NCBI RefSeq assembly: GCF_036711975.1
Contig: NC_091973.1
Location: 14,570,001 to 14,634,000, forward strand
Length of the DNA stretch: 64,000 nucleotides
Reading direction: 5' to 3'
DNA from: Onthophagus taurus
Taxonomy: Eukaryota; Arthropoda; Insecta; Coleoptera; Scarabaeidae
This document shows, one piece after another, positions 28,421 through 40,139 of the stretch. Each line of letters begins with the position of its first letter. The stretch's first letter is position 1. The position numbers were made by a program, and so were the translations under genes. A model generated the notes under the pieces. The model saw only the letters and a list, made by a program, of their open reading frames with translations, did not search any database and was not told where the DNA came from.

Positions 28421-29908
28421 CTACCTTTCCAATCTGTCCAATTCTTCCTCCACCTTTGGCTGCAAAGCGTATGGTACAGGTCTTGGTTTGCAAAAAATTG
28501 GTCTAGTATTCGGGTCGATGAATTTATGGCTGTACTTGTAATTTGGAATTTCTCCCAATTCGTTGGACAACACGTTTCTGTATGAATTTAAAAACGTTTC
28601 CAATTCTATATCCATGTGTAAAATATTGATTTCTGGCCAATTTATTTTTATTTTCTGTAACCAATCTCTTCCGAATATGGCATCAACTTGTAAAGGTAAA
28701 ACATACAGTTTCCCTTCGGCTGTTTGATCGTTGTAGCGTATCTTAACCATCGTAGAACCGGTAGGATGTATGATTTCTCCTGTGTAGGTTCGTAACTTCA
28801 CGTTAGTAGGATGTATGGTTGTATTGGGGCATATTTTCTTAAACTGTTGTATCGAAATCGTGGAAACAGCTGCACCTGTATCCAATTCCATGTTACATTT
28901 TCCTTCGTTTATTCGAATTGGCAATAGAATTTTAGATGTATGTAATGAATTAATTGCAACAATTTCGTTGACTGGATGAACTTCTTCTTCTTCTTCTTGT
29001 TCGTTTTCACTTGTAGTATCGATTTGTTCTTGCGTTTTTGCTTTTGTATTTGTACTTCGTTGCATACAAACCGATTGTACGTGTCTTTCTTTCTTGCATT
29101 TGTAACATTTTAAGTTTTTCGCTTGGCAATTATTAGCTTTATGGCCTGTTTTGCCGCATCTAAAGCATTTACCAACCATGTTTTCTGTATTCTTTGTATA
29201 GTTTTTTCTGTTACCATTAAAATGATTTGATTTCTTCTGGATCGCATTTATTTGTCCCGGAGCTTGCATTAATGAAGATTCTTTTTTGGATACTTCCATT
29301 AATTTTGCTATTTGTACCACATCATCGAAAGTTGGATTCTTTTGTTGTAATAGCCGTTCTCGTACTTCTGCATCACGGACTCCTCTAATAAATTGTGCGC
29401 GTAAATGCGTTTCTATGGTAGATGTTTTACATTTTGTACAATTGAACTCACAATTTGTGGTAAGTTTTCGTAATTCAGCAACATAGCATTGAATTGATTC
29501 TCCTTCTCCTTGTAATCGGGTGTAAAATTTATGTTGCTCTGCAGTTACACTAGCCTGAGGTGCTAGATATTCACGTAAAAGCTTGATTAATTCATCGTAT
29601 GATCGTGTATTAGGAAGATCTGGGGCCGTAAGTTTAGTTAAAATTTGGTAAATTTTAGGACTAAGACATCCTATTAAAATTTGAACACAAAGTTTTGTTT
29701 GTGAATTTTTATCTACGCCGCGTAGTTGTAAATGGTTATCTAAACGCTGTAAGTACGAATCGAAATTCTCGTTGTTTTCATCATAGGGTTGTAAATTATC
29801 TCTTCCCGTATAATTTGTTTGTTTGTTTTCAATGATTTGGTTTTGCGTAGCTTGAACATTTTTCAAAATTTCTGCGACTTGAGCTAAAACGTTCGTCAAT
29901 TCGGCCAT
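28421..29908 (-). CDS. Gag-protease (and RT start) of gypsy element
   Basis: A 495-residue frame. The gag capsid part (~1-230) has YDELIKLLREYLAPQASVTA, then two CCHC knuckles, CFRCGKTGHKANNC and CYKCKKERHVQSVC (~250-285). A Glu-rich linker follows, then a retropepsin with MELDTGAAVSTISIQQF (~345) and DAIFGRDWLQKI (~410). The end holds the first RT residues, KPRPVPYALQPKVEEELDRL, before a stop at 28421. Gag packages the RNA and the protease matures the polyprotein. In an intact element the frame would run on into RT, so the stop at 28421 is a lesion rather than a programmed end. Confidence 0.85.
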   Translation of the reverse strand: MAELTNVLAQVAEILKNVQATQNQIIENKQTNYTGRDNLQPYDENNENFDSYLQRLDNHLQLRGVDKNSQTKLCVQILIGCLSPKIYQILTKLTAPDLPNTRSYDELIKLLREYLAPQASVTAEQHKFYTRLQGEGESIQCYVAELRKLTTNCEFNCTKCKTSTIETHLRAQFIRGVRDAEVRERLLQQKNPTFDDVVQIAKLMEVSKKESSLMQAPGQINAIQKKSNHFNGNRKNYTKNTENMVGKCFRCGKTGHKANNCQAKNLKCYKCKKERHVQSVCMQRSTNTKAKTQEQIDTTSENEQEEEEEVHPVNEIVAINSLHTSKILLPIRINEGKCNMELDTGAAVSTISIQQFKKICPNTTIHPTNVKLRTYTGEIIHPTGSTMVKIRYNDQTAEGKLYVLPLQVDAIFGRDWLQKIKINWPEINILHMDIELETFLNSYRNVLSNELGEIPNYKYSHKFIDPNTRPIFCKPRPVPYALQPKVEEELDRLER

Positions 29909-30226
29909 TTCAAGAAATAATGTAAAGGATTTGTATTTATAAGAAAATGATTGTGCCTAGAGGGCTATCGAGGCAGGTTTTAGGATGCCCTTGAAACATT
30001 GGTGTGGCTGTAGGAATTTGTAAAATGGCGTCTATACGCGTGACTTTGAAAAAGTAAAAATTATGAACGTAATCCTTTATTTCTTTATTATTTATTTTTC
30101 TTTTTCTTTTATTTTCTTCTTTTGCGTAATTTTCTTGTATTCGCGTAAATGTATAGAAATTTGTAATTGTACCTGTAATTTTTCCCGTGTACTTTTCTTC
30201 TCCTCTTCTCCGTCTCGTCGCCAATT

Positions 30227-30423
30227 TGTTGTATATGTAAACAACTTGATTGTAGAAACTTTTATTACAATAATTGAGTATAATAACAAGCACTCTAAAG
30301 GTTATTTGTAAGCAATGGTGTATAACGTAAACGTGGTTCTTCTGAACTCTTCTGACTGTCGAATGATGCTCCTCTTCTGGTGTTCGCTGAGTGGCGCTTG
30401 TATGTTTGGTTACATATATAACA
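30227..30423 (-). repeat. 5' LTR of the gypsy element
   Basis: Partner of 25628-25824. The promoter and transcription start should lie here, on the minus strand. Confidence 0.9.
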
Positions 30424-30428
30424 ATAAT

Positions 30429-30720
30429 TAAGTTTCCTATATTTTATTAAACTTCCTTATTTACTTAATTTTTATTAGATAATTTCAAAAATAAATTTAA
30501 TTATGTTTATTAAAGTAAACAATTTAAACGTATAAATTAAATAGAAAGAGGGAATTAATTTATGCAAAAATAACCACTAAATCGGTTCGTTACCGGTTTA
30601 AACGAGCGCTCCTCGTTTCGCGTGATTCCTTACACCGGTGTGTGCTATTTTTCATTAAATCCGGTAAGTCTTCTAACGTATATTACGTTTTATACTCGGC
30701 TTCTTGTTTTCTCACTAGAA
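30429..30720. other. AT-rich stretch, nothing recognised
   Basis: Non-coding sequence between the gypsy duplication and the LINE start. It includes a short ACCGGT-rich patch (about 30588-30645). Confidence 0.4.
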
Positions 30721-30966
30721 GCATTACGAACATAACCTCAAAGCCCTCAAAGGGCTAGTCTCCAACATCCAACGCGTCCAGACCGGTCGTTTCGGCGACG
30801 TTCGTCTCGCGTCGAAAGTGGTAGATGGACCGGAAGCCAACGACCAAGATACCCCCGTCAAACGACTGGAAGAGCGCCAAGGTTAAGGACACCGCGCCCC
30901 CGTCAAAGAATGGGAAGAGCGTATGCGCGAAAAACAAAGCGCCCTCATCAGAAGATGGGAAGCGCG

Positions 30967-31176
30967 AGTAATATATTGTTCCCGGAATGACAGACACCCG
31001 ACGATTCCTAGAATTAAGATTACTATTATTTTTATATGCTTAGTTAGATTTTTCTTTGTTTGTTTCAATTTACGTTTGTTCATTTTTTAATTCAGTCTGT
31101 GCGAAACTATTGTCGTTAAAACAACAAGAAATAAAAACGTTTTAAAAACGGTATCCGAATCTTATTGTTTATAATT
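30967..31176 (+). repeat. 5' LTR, errantivirus-like copy 1
   Basis: 210 bp, with only a few differences from 38017-38226. It contains an aataaaaacgttttaa segment that could serve as a polyadenylation signal. Confidence 0.9.
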
Positions 31177-31373
31177 GGCGCAGTCAGTAGGATATTTTCG
31201 TCGGAATATCCTTTTCGGACAATCCGTGAATGTTAACTCTTTAATGAAATATCCCGAGCAAAAGTCCAGTGCTGAAGTACCAGGGCGTATCCAGATCCAG
31301 GATCCATCGAGGAAAATCAGGCAGATCGTCGCACCAATGGAATTTACACTGGTGATACTGTGAGTAATTTTTC

Positions 31374-32696
31374 TTGTTGATGTCAGGCTCCTCTATCTCT
31401 CCTGTTGATTCATTTGACGAAAACAACGTAGATTTAGGGCAAAATTTAGAGTTAGATTTAGATTTAATTGAAAGATTTAATAAATTAAAGTTAGAAACTC
31501 AAAACGAGACACAACTAGTAGAATTAGGAGAAAATTTGGAAATGGCACCTTCAGCATTAGATATAAAAAATCTTAGTATAATTCCTAATTTTGACGGGAA
31601 TCCGAATAAATTGCATAGATTTATCGAGGCTTCAGAAGCAATATTAACACATTATTTTGATACAGCAAATGCAGGTAATTTTCAGAATGTTCTATTGCTT
31701 AATGGCATATTAAATAAATTAGAAGGTAGAGCAGAAGAAGTAGTAGCTATTAATGGCGGTTCTTCCAGTTGGAATAATATTAAAAGCACCCTTATTCAAA
31801 ATTTTGGAGACCAACGCGATGAAAATTGTTTGAATCAAGATTTGGTTAATTTGAGACAAAAACCTAACGAAACACCTTCTCAATTTCACGAACGAGTAAC
31901 TGATTTACTTAATACGATTTGTAATTACATTGACTTAAAATGTGACGCTGAACAAAGAGACAGTAAACGCGATTTTTTCAAAAAGCAAGCATAGAAAACA
32001 TTTTTAGCAGGTCTACGAGAACCTCTAGGGTCTACTATAAGAGCCATGAGACCAGATAACCTTGCACAAGCTTTACAATATATCACTGAAGTAGACAACA
32101 TTAGGTATTACCAAAGATCCCAAACGTTTACAGCTCCTATTGTCGCTAAAAAACCAAATACTCACATGTTTAACAATTCACCCAATGTTCTTTCTAACAA
32201 TCAGCAATATAATCGTTCATCAACAGGCTTTAACAATCAGAATAATTTTCATCAACACCAATTTAAACCATCACCTTATTTTTCAAATCAGATGACGAAT
32301 CAATTTCCACGTGGCCCAATAAACATTCAAAAATATCCAAACCAACAACAGCAATAATTCTTAACAAATTCACATGTGTTCGGAAAACCACAAAACATCT
32401 GGAAACCTAATCCAAACGCCCAGAGACCTTTGTCTAAACCTACACCTGTGAGTATAGTAAGTTCACGGCCCTTCCAAATGCATAATACAGAGCTTTTCGA
32501 GAACACACCTTCTTGTTCCTACCCTGCTCAAGAGTTTAATCAGTTCGATCAAGATTTTGATAATTATTGTTGCCAAGAACAATACCCGTATTCTCAAGCA
32601 ACAGTACCTAAAGAGGAATATCACGATACCTCTGAAGAACGTATTGACGAGCAGACAAATTTTCATTCAGGCCCCGATCAAATCGGTCCGGGTTAG
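31374..32696 (+). pseudogene. Errantivirus-like gag, two nonsense codons
   Basis: One frame from about 31374 to a stop at 32696 with internal stops at 31994 (TAG) and 32355 (TAA). Capsid-like part: SIIPNFDGNPNKLHRFIEAS and NETPSQFHERVTDLLNTICN. The later part is Asn/Gln/Pro-rich with no CCHC knuckle, as is usual for this group. The first codon is uncertain; a first clear ATG is in the MAPSAL segment near 31541. Gag forms the core particle. This copy could make only a truncated product. Confidence 0.8.
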
Positions 32697-32739
32697 TGGA
32701 ATCCTATACTCTATCAGCAAAAGAAAAATAACTTCCGTA

Positions 32740-35700
32740 TATTGAAATATCAGATCCCCCTATGAAACTTTTAATAGATTCAGCTTCCACGAGATCTTTT
32801 ATAAATCCGCATATCGCATCCAAATATTTTCAAAATCGAATATTTTACGAGCCATTCGAAGTTTCTTCAATTTATCAAACATCTCGACATAATTATTCTG
32901 CAGATATCCCTATTTTCAAGGAGTTCAATCAAAACGATTCTCTAAAATTTAATCTGTTTAAATTTCATGATTCCTATGATGGATTAATAGGTTTAGATGT
33001 CATAAAACTGTTAAATATCTAATTAGATTTCAAAAATGCTAAACTTTATACTCCTTACTGTGTACTGCCTATTAAATATCAAAAATCTGTCCCAAAAATT
33101 ATCTTTAAATTAAAATTAGAACCACACACTCGTATTGTAACTAAAGTTCCTGTAAACATAGGAAATGGAGAAGTTATAGTACCCCAACAAACTATTCAAA
33201 ATTGTGAAATACCCGAAACACTTACTGTTGCTCAGAATGGCTTTGCTTCCGTAGAAATATCTAATAAAACTGGCAAAGAAATTAATTTACTTTTAATTAA
33301 CCCTATTGCAACCATTGCATTTAATAACACCGATTTCGAATTATATCACATAGACGTTAACCGATCAAACCCTAAACAGGATCTAAATATGGAAGAAAAA
33401 CACCATATATTAAAATTATGCAAAAAATATTCTGATATCTTTCATACCGATAACCAACCTTTAACGTTCACCAACCAAATCAAACACTGTATAAAAACCA
33501 AAGACGAAATTCCGGTTTACACAAAATCCTATAGATATCCGTTTATTCATAAACCAGAAGTCGAACGACAAGTTGAATCAATGTTAGATCAAGGAATAAT
33601 TCGTCCAAGTACATCCCCTTGGTCATCCCCTATTTGGATAGTCCCAAAAAAAGCAGATGCCTCCGGGAGGAAAAAATGGAGGATTGTTGTAGATTATCGA
33701 AAGCTTAATGAAAAGACTATCGAAGACCGTTATCCGTTACCCAACATCGCGGACGTATTAGATAAGTTAGGCCGTTGCAACTACTTTACAACCCTTGATT
33801 TGGCAAACGGCTTGCATCAGATAGAAATGAATCCTGAAGATATACCAAAGACCGCTTTTAACGTCGAAACGGACATTACGAATACGTTCGAATGCCCTTC
33901 GGGTTACGAAATGCCCCGGCTACGTTCCAACGCGTTATGGATAATATATTACGAGGACTACAAAACGAAATTTGCTTGGTGTATCTTGATGATATAATTA
34001 TCTATTCAACTTCCTTGCAGGAGCATATAGTAAATTTAAATAAAGTTTTCCAACGACTTCGACAGACTAATTTTAAAATACAATTGGACAAGTCAGAGTT
34101 TTTAAAGAGGGACGTCGCTTATTTAGGACATATAATCACACCTCAAGGCGTTAAACCAAACCCCGACAAAATATCCGCTATTAAAAATTACCCACTTCCC
34201 AATACCAGGAAAGAAATTAAGAGCTTTATGGGATTACTTGGTTATTATAGAAAGTTCATAAAAGACTTTGCTCGTATCACAAAACCATTAACAATTTGTT
34301 TGAAGAAGGACTCTAAGATTGTTCATACTCCCGAATTTATTAAATGCTTCGAACACTGTAAACACCTGTTAATTAATGATTCGATTCTTCAGTACCCCGA
34401 CTTTTCTAAAGATTTTATATTGACAACTGACGCAAGCAATTACGCTTTAGGCGCCATTTATCACAGGGCTCTGTTAGCAATGACAAACTTGTTGCATATG
34501 CCTCACGTACTTTTAACGATTCCGAAATCAATTACAGCACCATTGAAAAGGAACTGCTAGCGATTGTCTGGTCTACACAAAAATTGAGGCCTTACTTATT
34601 TGGCCGAAAATTCAAAATTCTAACAGATCATAAACCATTACAATGGTTGATGTCTGTTAAAGAACCCAATTCGCGGTTAGTCAGATGGAGACTTAAGCTA
34701 GAAGAATATGAGTATGAGATCATATATAAAAAAGGAAAAAGTAACACCAATGACGACGCACTATCCCGAATCGAAATACACACCAAAGAATTTTTTGACT
34801 ATATGGAAGATTTCAATAAACAATTTGAAAAGAATCAGATTGTTGACGACAATGCATCGATTGTCGCAAATGTAGGAGAACCCAGTAGAGTACACGACAT
34901 AATGGATCACGAATCGAATAATGAAGAAGAAAATCCTTATGTAATAAATGATACTGTCCATACCAGTAACGAAGAGCCAGTATTTACAATCAAAATTTCG
35001 GAAAGATGTCTAAATGTTTACGACCACCAAATTATAATGGACTTTGTTTTACATTCACCTGCTCAACCCAAAAGAAAACAAATATTTCCCAATAAAGAAC
35101 GGTTAAATGTACAATTTTCAATTGACAATTTAGAAAATGATGTTATCGACTTTTTCAAGAATTATGTTAAGCCAAAGATTACTTATGCGATTCATTTTAA
35201 AGACGAGTCACGTGTATCTACAATCTGTGAAATACTAAGAACCACTTTTAAAAATTCTGCTTTCAATTTAGTAAAATGTAATACGGTTCTAACGGACGTA
35301 ACGGACGAAGATGAACAGACTAATATTATCTTAAATCATCATGAAGGAAAGACCAATCATAGAGGTATTCTGTTTCCAGAAGCCAGAATAAGTAGATAGT
35401 ACTATTGGCCAGGAATAAAGAACGATGTAACCAGTCTTATCAATGTTTGTGACACTTGTCAAACAAACAAATATGATAGAAACCCTCCAAAACAAAAGTT
35501 AACGATAACACCCACTCCTTCTAAACCTTTTGAAATCGTTCACATCGATACATTTCAAGTACACGGACAAAAGTTTTTAACAATTATAGACACATTTTCA
35601 AAATATGCCCAAGCTTATGCTTTGAATAATCAATCCGGTATAGAAGTTGTCAAAGCTTTTGTAACTTTTATGTCTCACCACGGCTTACCATTTTTAGTAA

Positions 35701-36404
35701 TTATGGATAATGGCACAGAACTAAAAAATACGGTAGTCCAAGAATTCTTTAAAACACATAAAGTAAATACACATTATATCACAGTAAATTCTCCTCAATC
35801 TAACGGTCCTATAGAACGGTTCCATTCCACCATATTAGAACACCTAAGGGTAATTAAAGAAATAAATAAAGGAAAAATAAATATTTTAGGTCATATGCCT
35901 TATGCAATACTTGGTTATAATAATTCCATCCATTCAGTGACAAAACAAAAACCAATTGATATAATAAATGGTCACTTAGACTATAACGACCCTTTCAATA
36001 TCGATATAAATGAAAAAATTCTTAATAATTATATCCAAGAACACCGCGACACTACTAAAGAAATATATAAAAAATTAAATGAATCATTAATACAAAAAAA
36101 GGAACGTGTAATTGAATATCATAATCAAGATAGACAAGAACACTTAAACTATGAACCAGAAACAGTGGTATATCGCAAAATAAAATCTGGTAATAGAAAC
36201 AAGTTAACAAAGAAATTTAGTAAGGGAAAAGTAACTGCAGATAAAGGTAATACAATTGAAACCCCATCCGGTAAATTACATAAACAAAATCTAACAAGAC
36301 CAAAGGTTAATAAACCCCAATTGTTACAGGTACCATCTAGCCACGACAATGCTAGTACTTCTCGCGAAGGTGAACAGCCAAGAAATACAAATAACGAATC
36401 TTAA
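32740..36404 (+). pseudogene. Errantivirus-like pol (PR-RT-RH-IN), broken
   Basis: Protease: LLIDSASTRSFI near 32766, where the usual Gly after Asp-Ser/Thr is Ala. RT: DASGRKKWRIVVDYRKLNEK, LANGLHQIEM, and after a frameshift (~33890) [20 protein letters not shown] and [10 protein letters not shown]. RNase [13 protein letters not shown], then a frameshift at ~34500-34580, then [12 protein letters not shown]. Integrase: a stop at 35397, core VHIDTFQVHG, VIMDNGTELKN and NGPIERFHSTILEH. Lesions read directly: a stop at 33020, two frameshifts and a stop at 35397. The end overlaps env by 56 nt. Confidence 0.85.
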
Positions 36405-37989
36405 TAAAAATCCCGGAATTTTACCTTATAAATTAGGCCCAGCGCGAATTAAAACTAAGACCCATACTTTTATTCATTATTTTGATTTAGAACCCATTCG
36501 AAACGAAATAAATGTACTAAAAGAAGAATATAAAAATATTACGGAAATGATTCAATCTAAATTGTCGAACACTCAAATAGAGGAATTAGATAATTTTGAC
36601 AGAGCTTTATGGTTTCAACTTAACGCTGTTGAACAGAAATTTAATTCTCTAATGCCAAATATCAGAGTAAAAAGAGGACTGATCGATGGCTTAGGCTCTA
36701 TAATCAAAAGCATAACTGGTAACTTAGATGCAAACGATGCACAGCATTATGACCAAGCCATTAAGGAAGTAGAAAACAACAATATTGAAGTTGTTCAAAA
36801 ACTAAATAAACAAATTTCTATAACAACCCAAATCATTGACAATTTGAATATTAGTATAACTGGAATACAACATAATCAAAGAGTGATTGCTTCAAGTATC
36901 GATAAATTAAACTCTCAAGTGCAAAATATCTTGTCTGATTTCGGTGACTATTTAAAAGTTAGAAGTATACTAGATCAACTAAACTTAACTTTGAATCTAA
37001 TATTGCAACTACTGTCAGATATCGAAAATTCGGTTACTTTCGCAAGATTAAATATTTATCATAGTAGTATATTGAAAATCAATGAGGTAGAATCTATATT
37101 AAATACAGCTTTGAAATATTATTCTATTAATGAGTTGATGTTTCCAAATTTATCTCATGATCTACATAATTATTACGATATCTTAAACATCGAAGCTTAT
37201 TATTCAAATAGCAAAGTTGTTTTTGTCATTCACTTTCCTACCATGCATCCGGAAACTTTTATCCATTACCGCCTTTATTCAATACCCACTGAAAACAATA
37301 CTATTCTCGTTCCTCCTAATACTCACCTGGCCATGAATAGGGAAAATTATCAGTATTCATCATCACCATGTGTAAAACTTCATTCGGAATACTGCTGTCC
37401 CGATGAACATCTAATACATGGCAATAAACAAGAAAATCGCATTTTCAACCTGTTACTATCATCTTCGACACCTAGTAACTGCGCCCATACATCAGTGCAA
37501 ATCATGAAATCAATTATAGAACAAATCGATGAAGCTAACTATATTGGAGTTTTCCCACAATCTACCAAAATTCAAACAACCTGCGAAAGATCTGATTTCA
37601 CAACATTAAAAGGAACTTATTTAATCGAATTACCAGCCGGTTGTAGCTTCCAAACAAACGAATCAATCTTTATAAACGTACATGAAATAATTGATGATAA
37701 ACCAATGCTTTTGCCAGAAGTAATTATTCCACCAGGAGCTACGACAGAAAAGACATTGGAAATACATGAAATACAAAAAGGACAACATGCCTTGGACTAT
37801 ATTCAATTAACTTCCAATCGCCGATCGATGACAAATCATATAATATCGTATACATTAATTGCATTAATTGCGATTGTAATAATAAGCAACTTGGTTCTCA
37901 AGATTATAAAAAGAAAACAAGGCCAGTTAAAAACTAATTCACCAGAGGAGCAACCCCAGGTTCAACCTCGGTCATTTTTCAACCCTTAA
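36349..37989 (+). CDS. Errantivirus-like envelope (baculovirus F-like fusion protein)
   Basis: An intact 546-codon frame. A short hydrophobic start stands in for a signal peptide. A furin-type basic site lies near residue 104 (RVKRG), followed by the conserved fusion-peptide-like segment that the insect retroviral Env shares with baculovirus F proteins. A coiled-coil follows (~140-260), then a Cys-containing ectodomain, and a C-terminal membrane segment (about residues 500-525) before a basic tail. In relatives Env is made from a spliced mRNA and lies on the cell surface. It is the only uninterrupted gene of this provirus; gag and pol are broken. Confidence 0.85.
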   Translation: MLVLLAKVNSQEIQITNLNKNPGILPYKLGPARIKTKTHTFIHYFDLEPIRNEINVLKEEYKNITEMIQSKLSNTQIEELDNFDRALWFQLNAVEQKFNSLMPNIRVKRGLIDGLGSIIKSITGNLDANDAQHYDQAIKEVENNNIEVVQKLNKQISITTQIIDNLNISITGIQHNQRVIASSIDKLNSQVQNILSDFGDYLKVRSILDQLNLTLNLILQLLSDIENSVTFARLNIYHSSILKINEVESILNTALKYYSINELMFPNLSHDLHNYYDILNIEAYYSNSKVVFVIHFPTMHPETFIHYRLYSIPTENNTILVPPNTHLAMNRENYQYSSSPCVKLHSEYCCPDEHLIHGNKQENRIFNLLLSSSTPSNCAHTSVQIMKSIIEQIDEANYIGVFPQSTKIQTTCERSDFTTLKGTYLIELPAGCSFQTNESIFINVHEIIDDKPMLLPEVIIPPGATTEKTLEIHEIQKGQHALDYIQLTSNRRSMTNHIISYTLIALIAIVIISNLVLKIIKRKQGQLKTNSPEEQPQVQPRSFFNP

Positions 37990-38016
37990 AAATATACCTC
38001 GATTCAGCGATGGAGG

Positions 38017-38226
38017 AGTTATATATTGTTCCCGGAATGACAGACACCCGACGATTCCTAGAATTAAGATTACTATTATTTTTATATGCTCAGTTAGATT
38101 ATTCTTTGTTTGTTTCAATTTACGTTTGTTCATTTTTTAATTCAGTCTGTACGAAACTATTGTAGTTAAAACAACAAGAAATAAAAACTTTTTAAAAACG
38201 GTATCAGAATCTTATTGTTTATAATT
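38017..38226 (+). repeat. 3' LTR, errantivirus-like copy 1
   Basis: Partner of the 5' LTR. Preceded by tggagg and followed by CGCG. Confidence 0.9.
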
Positions 38227-38230
38227 CGCG

Positions 38231-39149
38231 CTATCGCGACAATTACGCCCCCGTCTGATGGGACGAGCCCAGGGGCCCCAACGACTTCTAGAGATGCGGC
38301 TGAAGGGTTTATTGATCCCTGCTATTACTCTAATCGTATCTGTGGGGCTGAAGCGAGAAGGAGGAAAAATGTGAAGCTGTGGCAAGAGCAGCAAAATGCG
38401 CCTAAAGAGAAAGGGAAGCCATCATACGGAAAAAGTCAACCGTCGTCCACGAAAGACGGAGCAACCACGAAGCGACTGAGGTCGGAAGACTCAGATACCT
38501 CCACCCGACCTCGCTGAAACTTTCCGAGAAAGGAGGGAGCAAATACCAGCTACGGGCCGAAACCACCGAAGCGGTTACGCTGATGGGAAAAGTTACGCGT
38601 GACGGAGGGGACGAAATCCGCACGCACCTAATTGATAGGCTCCTAGAAGAGCTTAATAAAGATGGCGAGCCGCCTCTCTTCGAAAACTATTCCTATTCAG
38701 GGGAAGTTTTCAGGGTTGCGTGCCAAAATGAATTCCCTCTGAACTAGCTTCGCGCGACAGTACCAACGCTCTTCCCATGGGAAGGGGCGAAGCTGCACAT
38801 AGTTCGGGAAGATGAACTACCAAAGATGAGAAGGGTAACGGCGTGGGTACCAAAAGGTATTAATATGCTTGCGGATGTCCGGAAGACAATCGCCGTTTTG
38901 AACAAACAAAACCTTCATTTAGAGGTTGCAAATTGGTGTTTGTTACACTCTGAGGAGAAAGAAGACGGCATGCTCATGATCTTCGCTGCTTTTGAAAAAG
39001 CGGCTGAATGGTTTGCTACACATGAAGACAGCATGAATTTTCTGCTTAGTACCATATTCACTCGGGTGTCGCGTGGCGGCATTAATGAGGAAGATCAACC
39101 GAACAAGACCGAGATGATCGGGGCTGCCTACAACAAAGCGTCAGGTTGA
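38231..39149 (+). pseudogene. LINE ORF1 (DUF4780-like), broken
   Basis: A basic N-terminal half (to 38517, with GAEARRRKNVKLWQEQQNAP) is followed in another frame by EIRTHLIDRLLEELNKDGEP and a stop near 38745. The DUF4780-like part is at 38826-39149: LHLEVANWCLLHSEEKEDG and AAEWFATHEDSMNFLL. Compare LDVANWCLFRYEV in the ORF1 at 10472-11719: same family, distinct copy. At least two lesions. Confidence 0.75.
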
Positions 39150-39399
39150 AATATTTGTTTCTTCAATCGACAATCTTGGCATCGTGCCAGATGAAGATCG
39201 CATAGTTCGATCGAAACATATGTAGCACCGAATATAAAAATTAAATACTTTTTCATCGTCTTTATTTTGTTATTTTTTAATTAATTTACGATGAACCTGG
39301 AAGTAACACTAACTAAAAGAAACGACAAGCCTGGAGAGATTTTTGTGAAGAGGTAGAGAGCGCTGCTGAGGCCTCACGCTTAAACAAAATACTATCTCG

Positions 39400-39860
39400 C
39401 GGCCAAAAACACAGTTATGCCATTCTAAAAAAGTCTGATGGCAGTTTTGCCAAGAATCCAGAAGAATCGTTGCATTTACTAATGGATGTTCATTTTCCAG
39501 GTTCTTTGCAAGATTTTTCAATGCTTCTACACCAAGTGGAATTTAACAACTATCCTAGCAGCTAGGACTGGCAGATAGCTAACCAGGTTGTTTGGAATGA
39601 ATTGGTAGAGCGGGCCGCCGGCAGTTTTGAGCCCTTCTAAACACCCGGACCCGGCGGTATATTTCCTGCTCTTCTTCAATGGAGTCTGAAGGATACGAAA
39701 ATACACTTGATGAGAGTTTCTAAAGCCTGCACAGCCTTTAATTACGTTCCCATCAGCTGGAGGAAGGTTACAATAACCTTTATACCAAAGAATGGAAAAA
39801 AGTACCCAGCGGATCCTAAAGCCTTTCGACCAATACGTTACGTTCAAAAATTTAAAAATT
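39400..39860 (+). pseudogene. LINE ORF2 remnant (linker and RT start)
   Basis: After ORF1, sequence corresponding to the endonuclease is missing. The frame shows SFAKNPEESLHLLMDVHFPG, a stop, then a TPGPGGIFPALLQWSLKD segment and ISWRKVTITFIPKNGKKYPA, then DPKAFRPI (39450-39835), the start of an R1/LOA-like RT. It stops near 39860 where Penelope-like sequence seems to begin. Confidence 0.7.
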
Positions 39861-40139
39861 GTTTTGTTCTGTTGTGTTATCGTCTTGGATTGTTGTGGAG
39901 AATTATGGGTTGTATAATTACGGAATTATTAAATTTATTTTTATTCTTAACGTTATTTACATTTTATGTTATTAATTTTTCTGTTACAGCAGCATACTTC
40001 TGATATTCCCAATTTTTTTTTCTTTCCTTGTCCTTTTAACAGTTCCCTAATTCCTTGAATTTCGTCCTTTGTTGTTGACAGGGTGTTGATTCTTAAGTTT
40101 TGCGTAGGTGTAATTTTTTTTGAATCCAACTTGTATAAA

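Larger units (their letters stand above)
25628..30423 (-). mobile_element. Ty3/gypsy LTR retrotransposon, near-complete
   Basis: 4.8-kb minus-strand element with 197-bp LTRs at 25628-25824 and 30227-30423 (two differences by eye, ~99%), TGTTGTATATG...ATATAACA ends, and the 5-bp duplication ataat at 25623-25627 and 30424-30428. It has gag-protease (29908-28421) and RT-RNase H-integrase (to 25843). The PBS region is ttggcgacgagacgg (minus, just inside 30226). No env. One small break in the RT N-terminus. Confidence 0.9.
30967..38226 (+). mobile_element. Errantivirus-like Ty3/gypsy provirus with env (copy 1)
   Basis: 7.26-kb plus-strand endogenous retrovirus-like element. 210-bp LTRs at 30967-31176 and 38017-38226, with AGTA/AGTT...AATT ends as in insect errantiviruses, and the 4-bp duplication CGCG at 30963-30966 and 38227-38230. 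The PBS starts at the LTR end (tggcgcagtcagtaggat, 31175 on) and a short polypurine tract tggagg ends at 38016. Gag, pol and env are in the usual order with different frames. Gag and pol carry lesions; env does not. Confidence 0.9.
30721..39860 (+). mobile_element. R1/LOA-like LINE remnant split by a provirus
   Basis: Plus-strand LINE in two parts, 30721-30966 and 38227-39860, separated by the provirus 30967-38226 with the duplicated CGCG. A tandem array in ORF1 (units starting 30852, 30897, 30942 and 38248) continues across the gap at 45, 45 and 42 bp once the insertion is removed. ORF1 is DUF4780-like, as in the element at 8268-11953. Most of the endonuclease is gone. RT ends at its first blocks. 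Confidence 0.75.

Noticed and set aside
28975-29000. GAA/TTC microsatellite as a regulatory site
   Set aside because: It encodes the Glu run in gypsy Gag-Pol; no other support.
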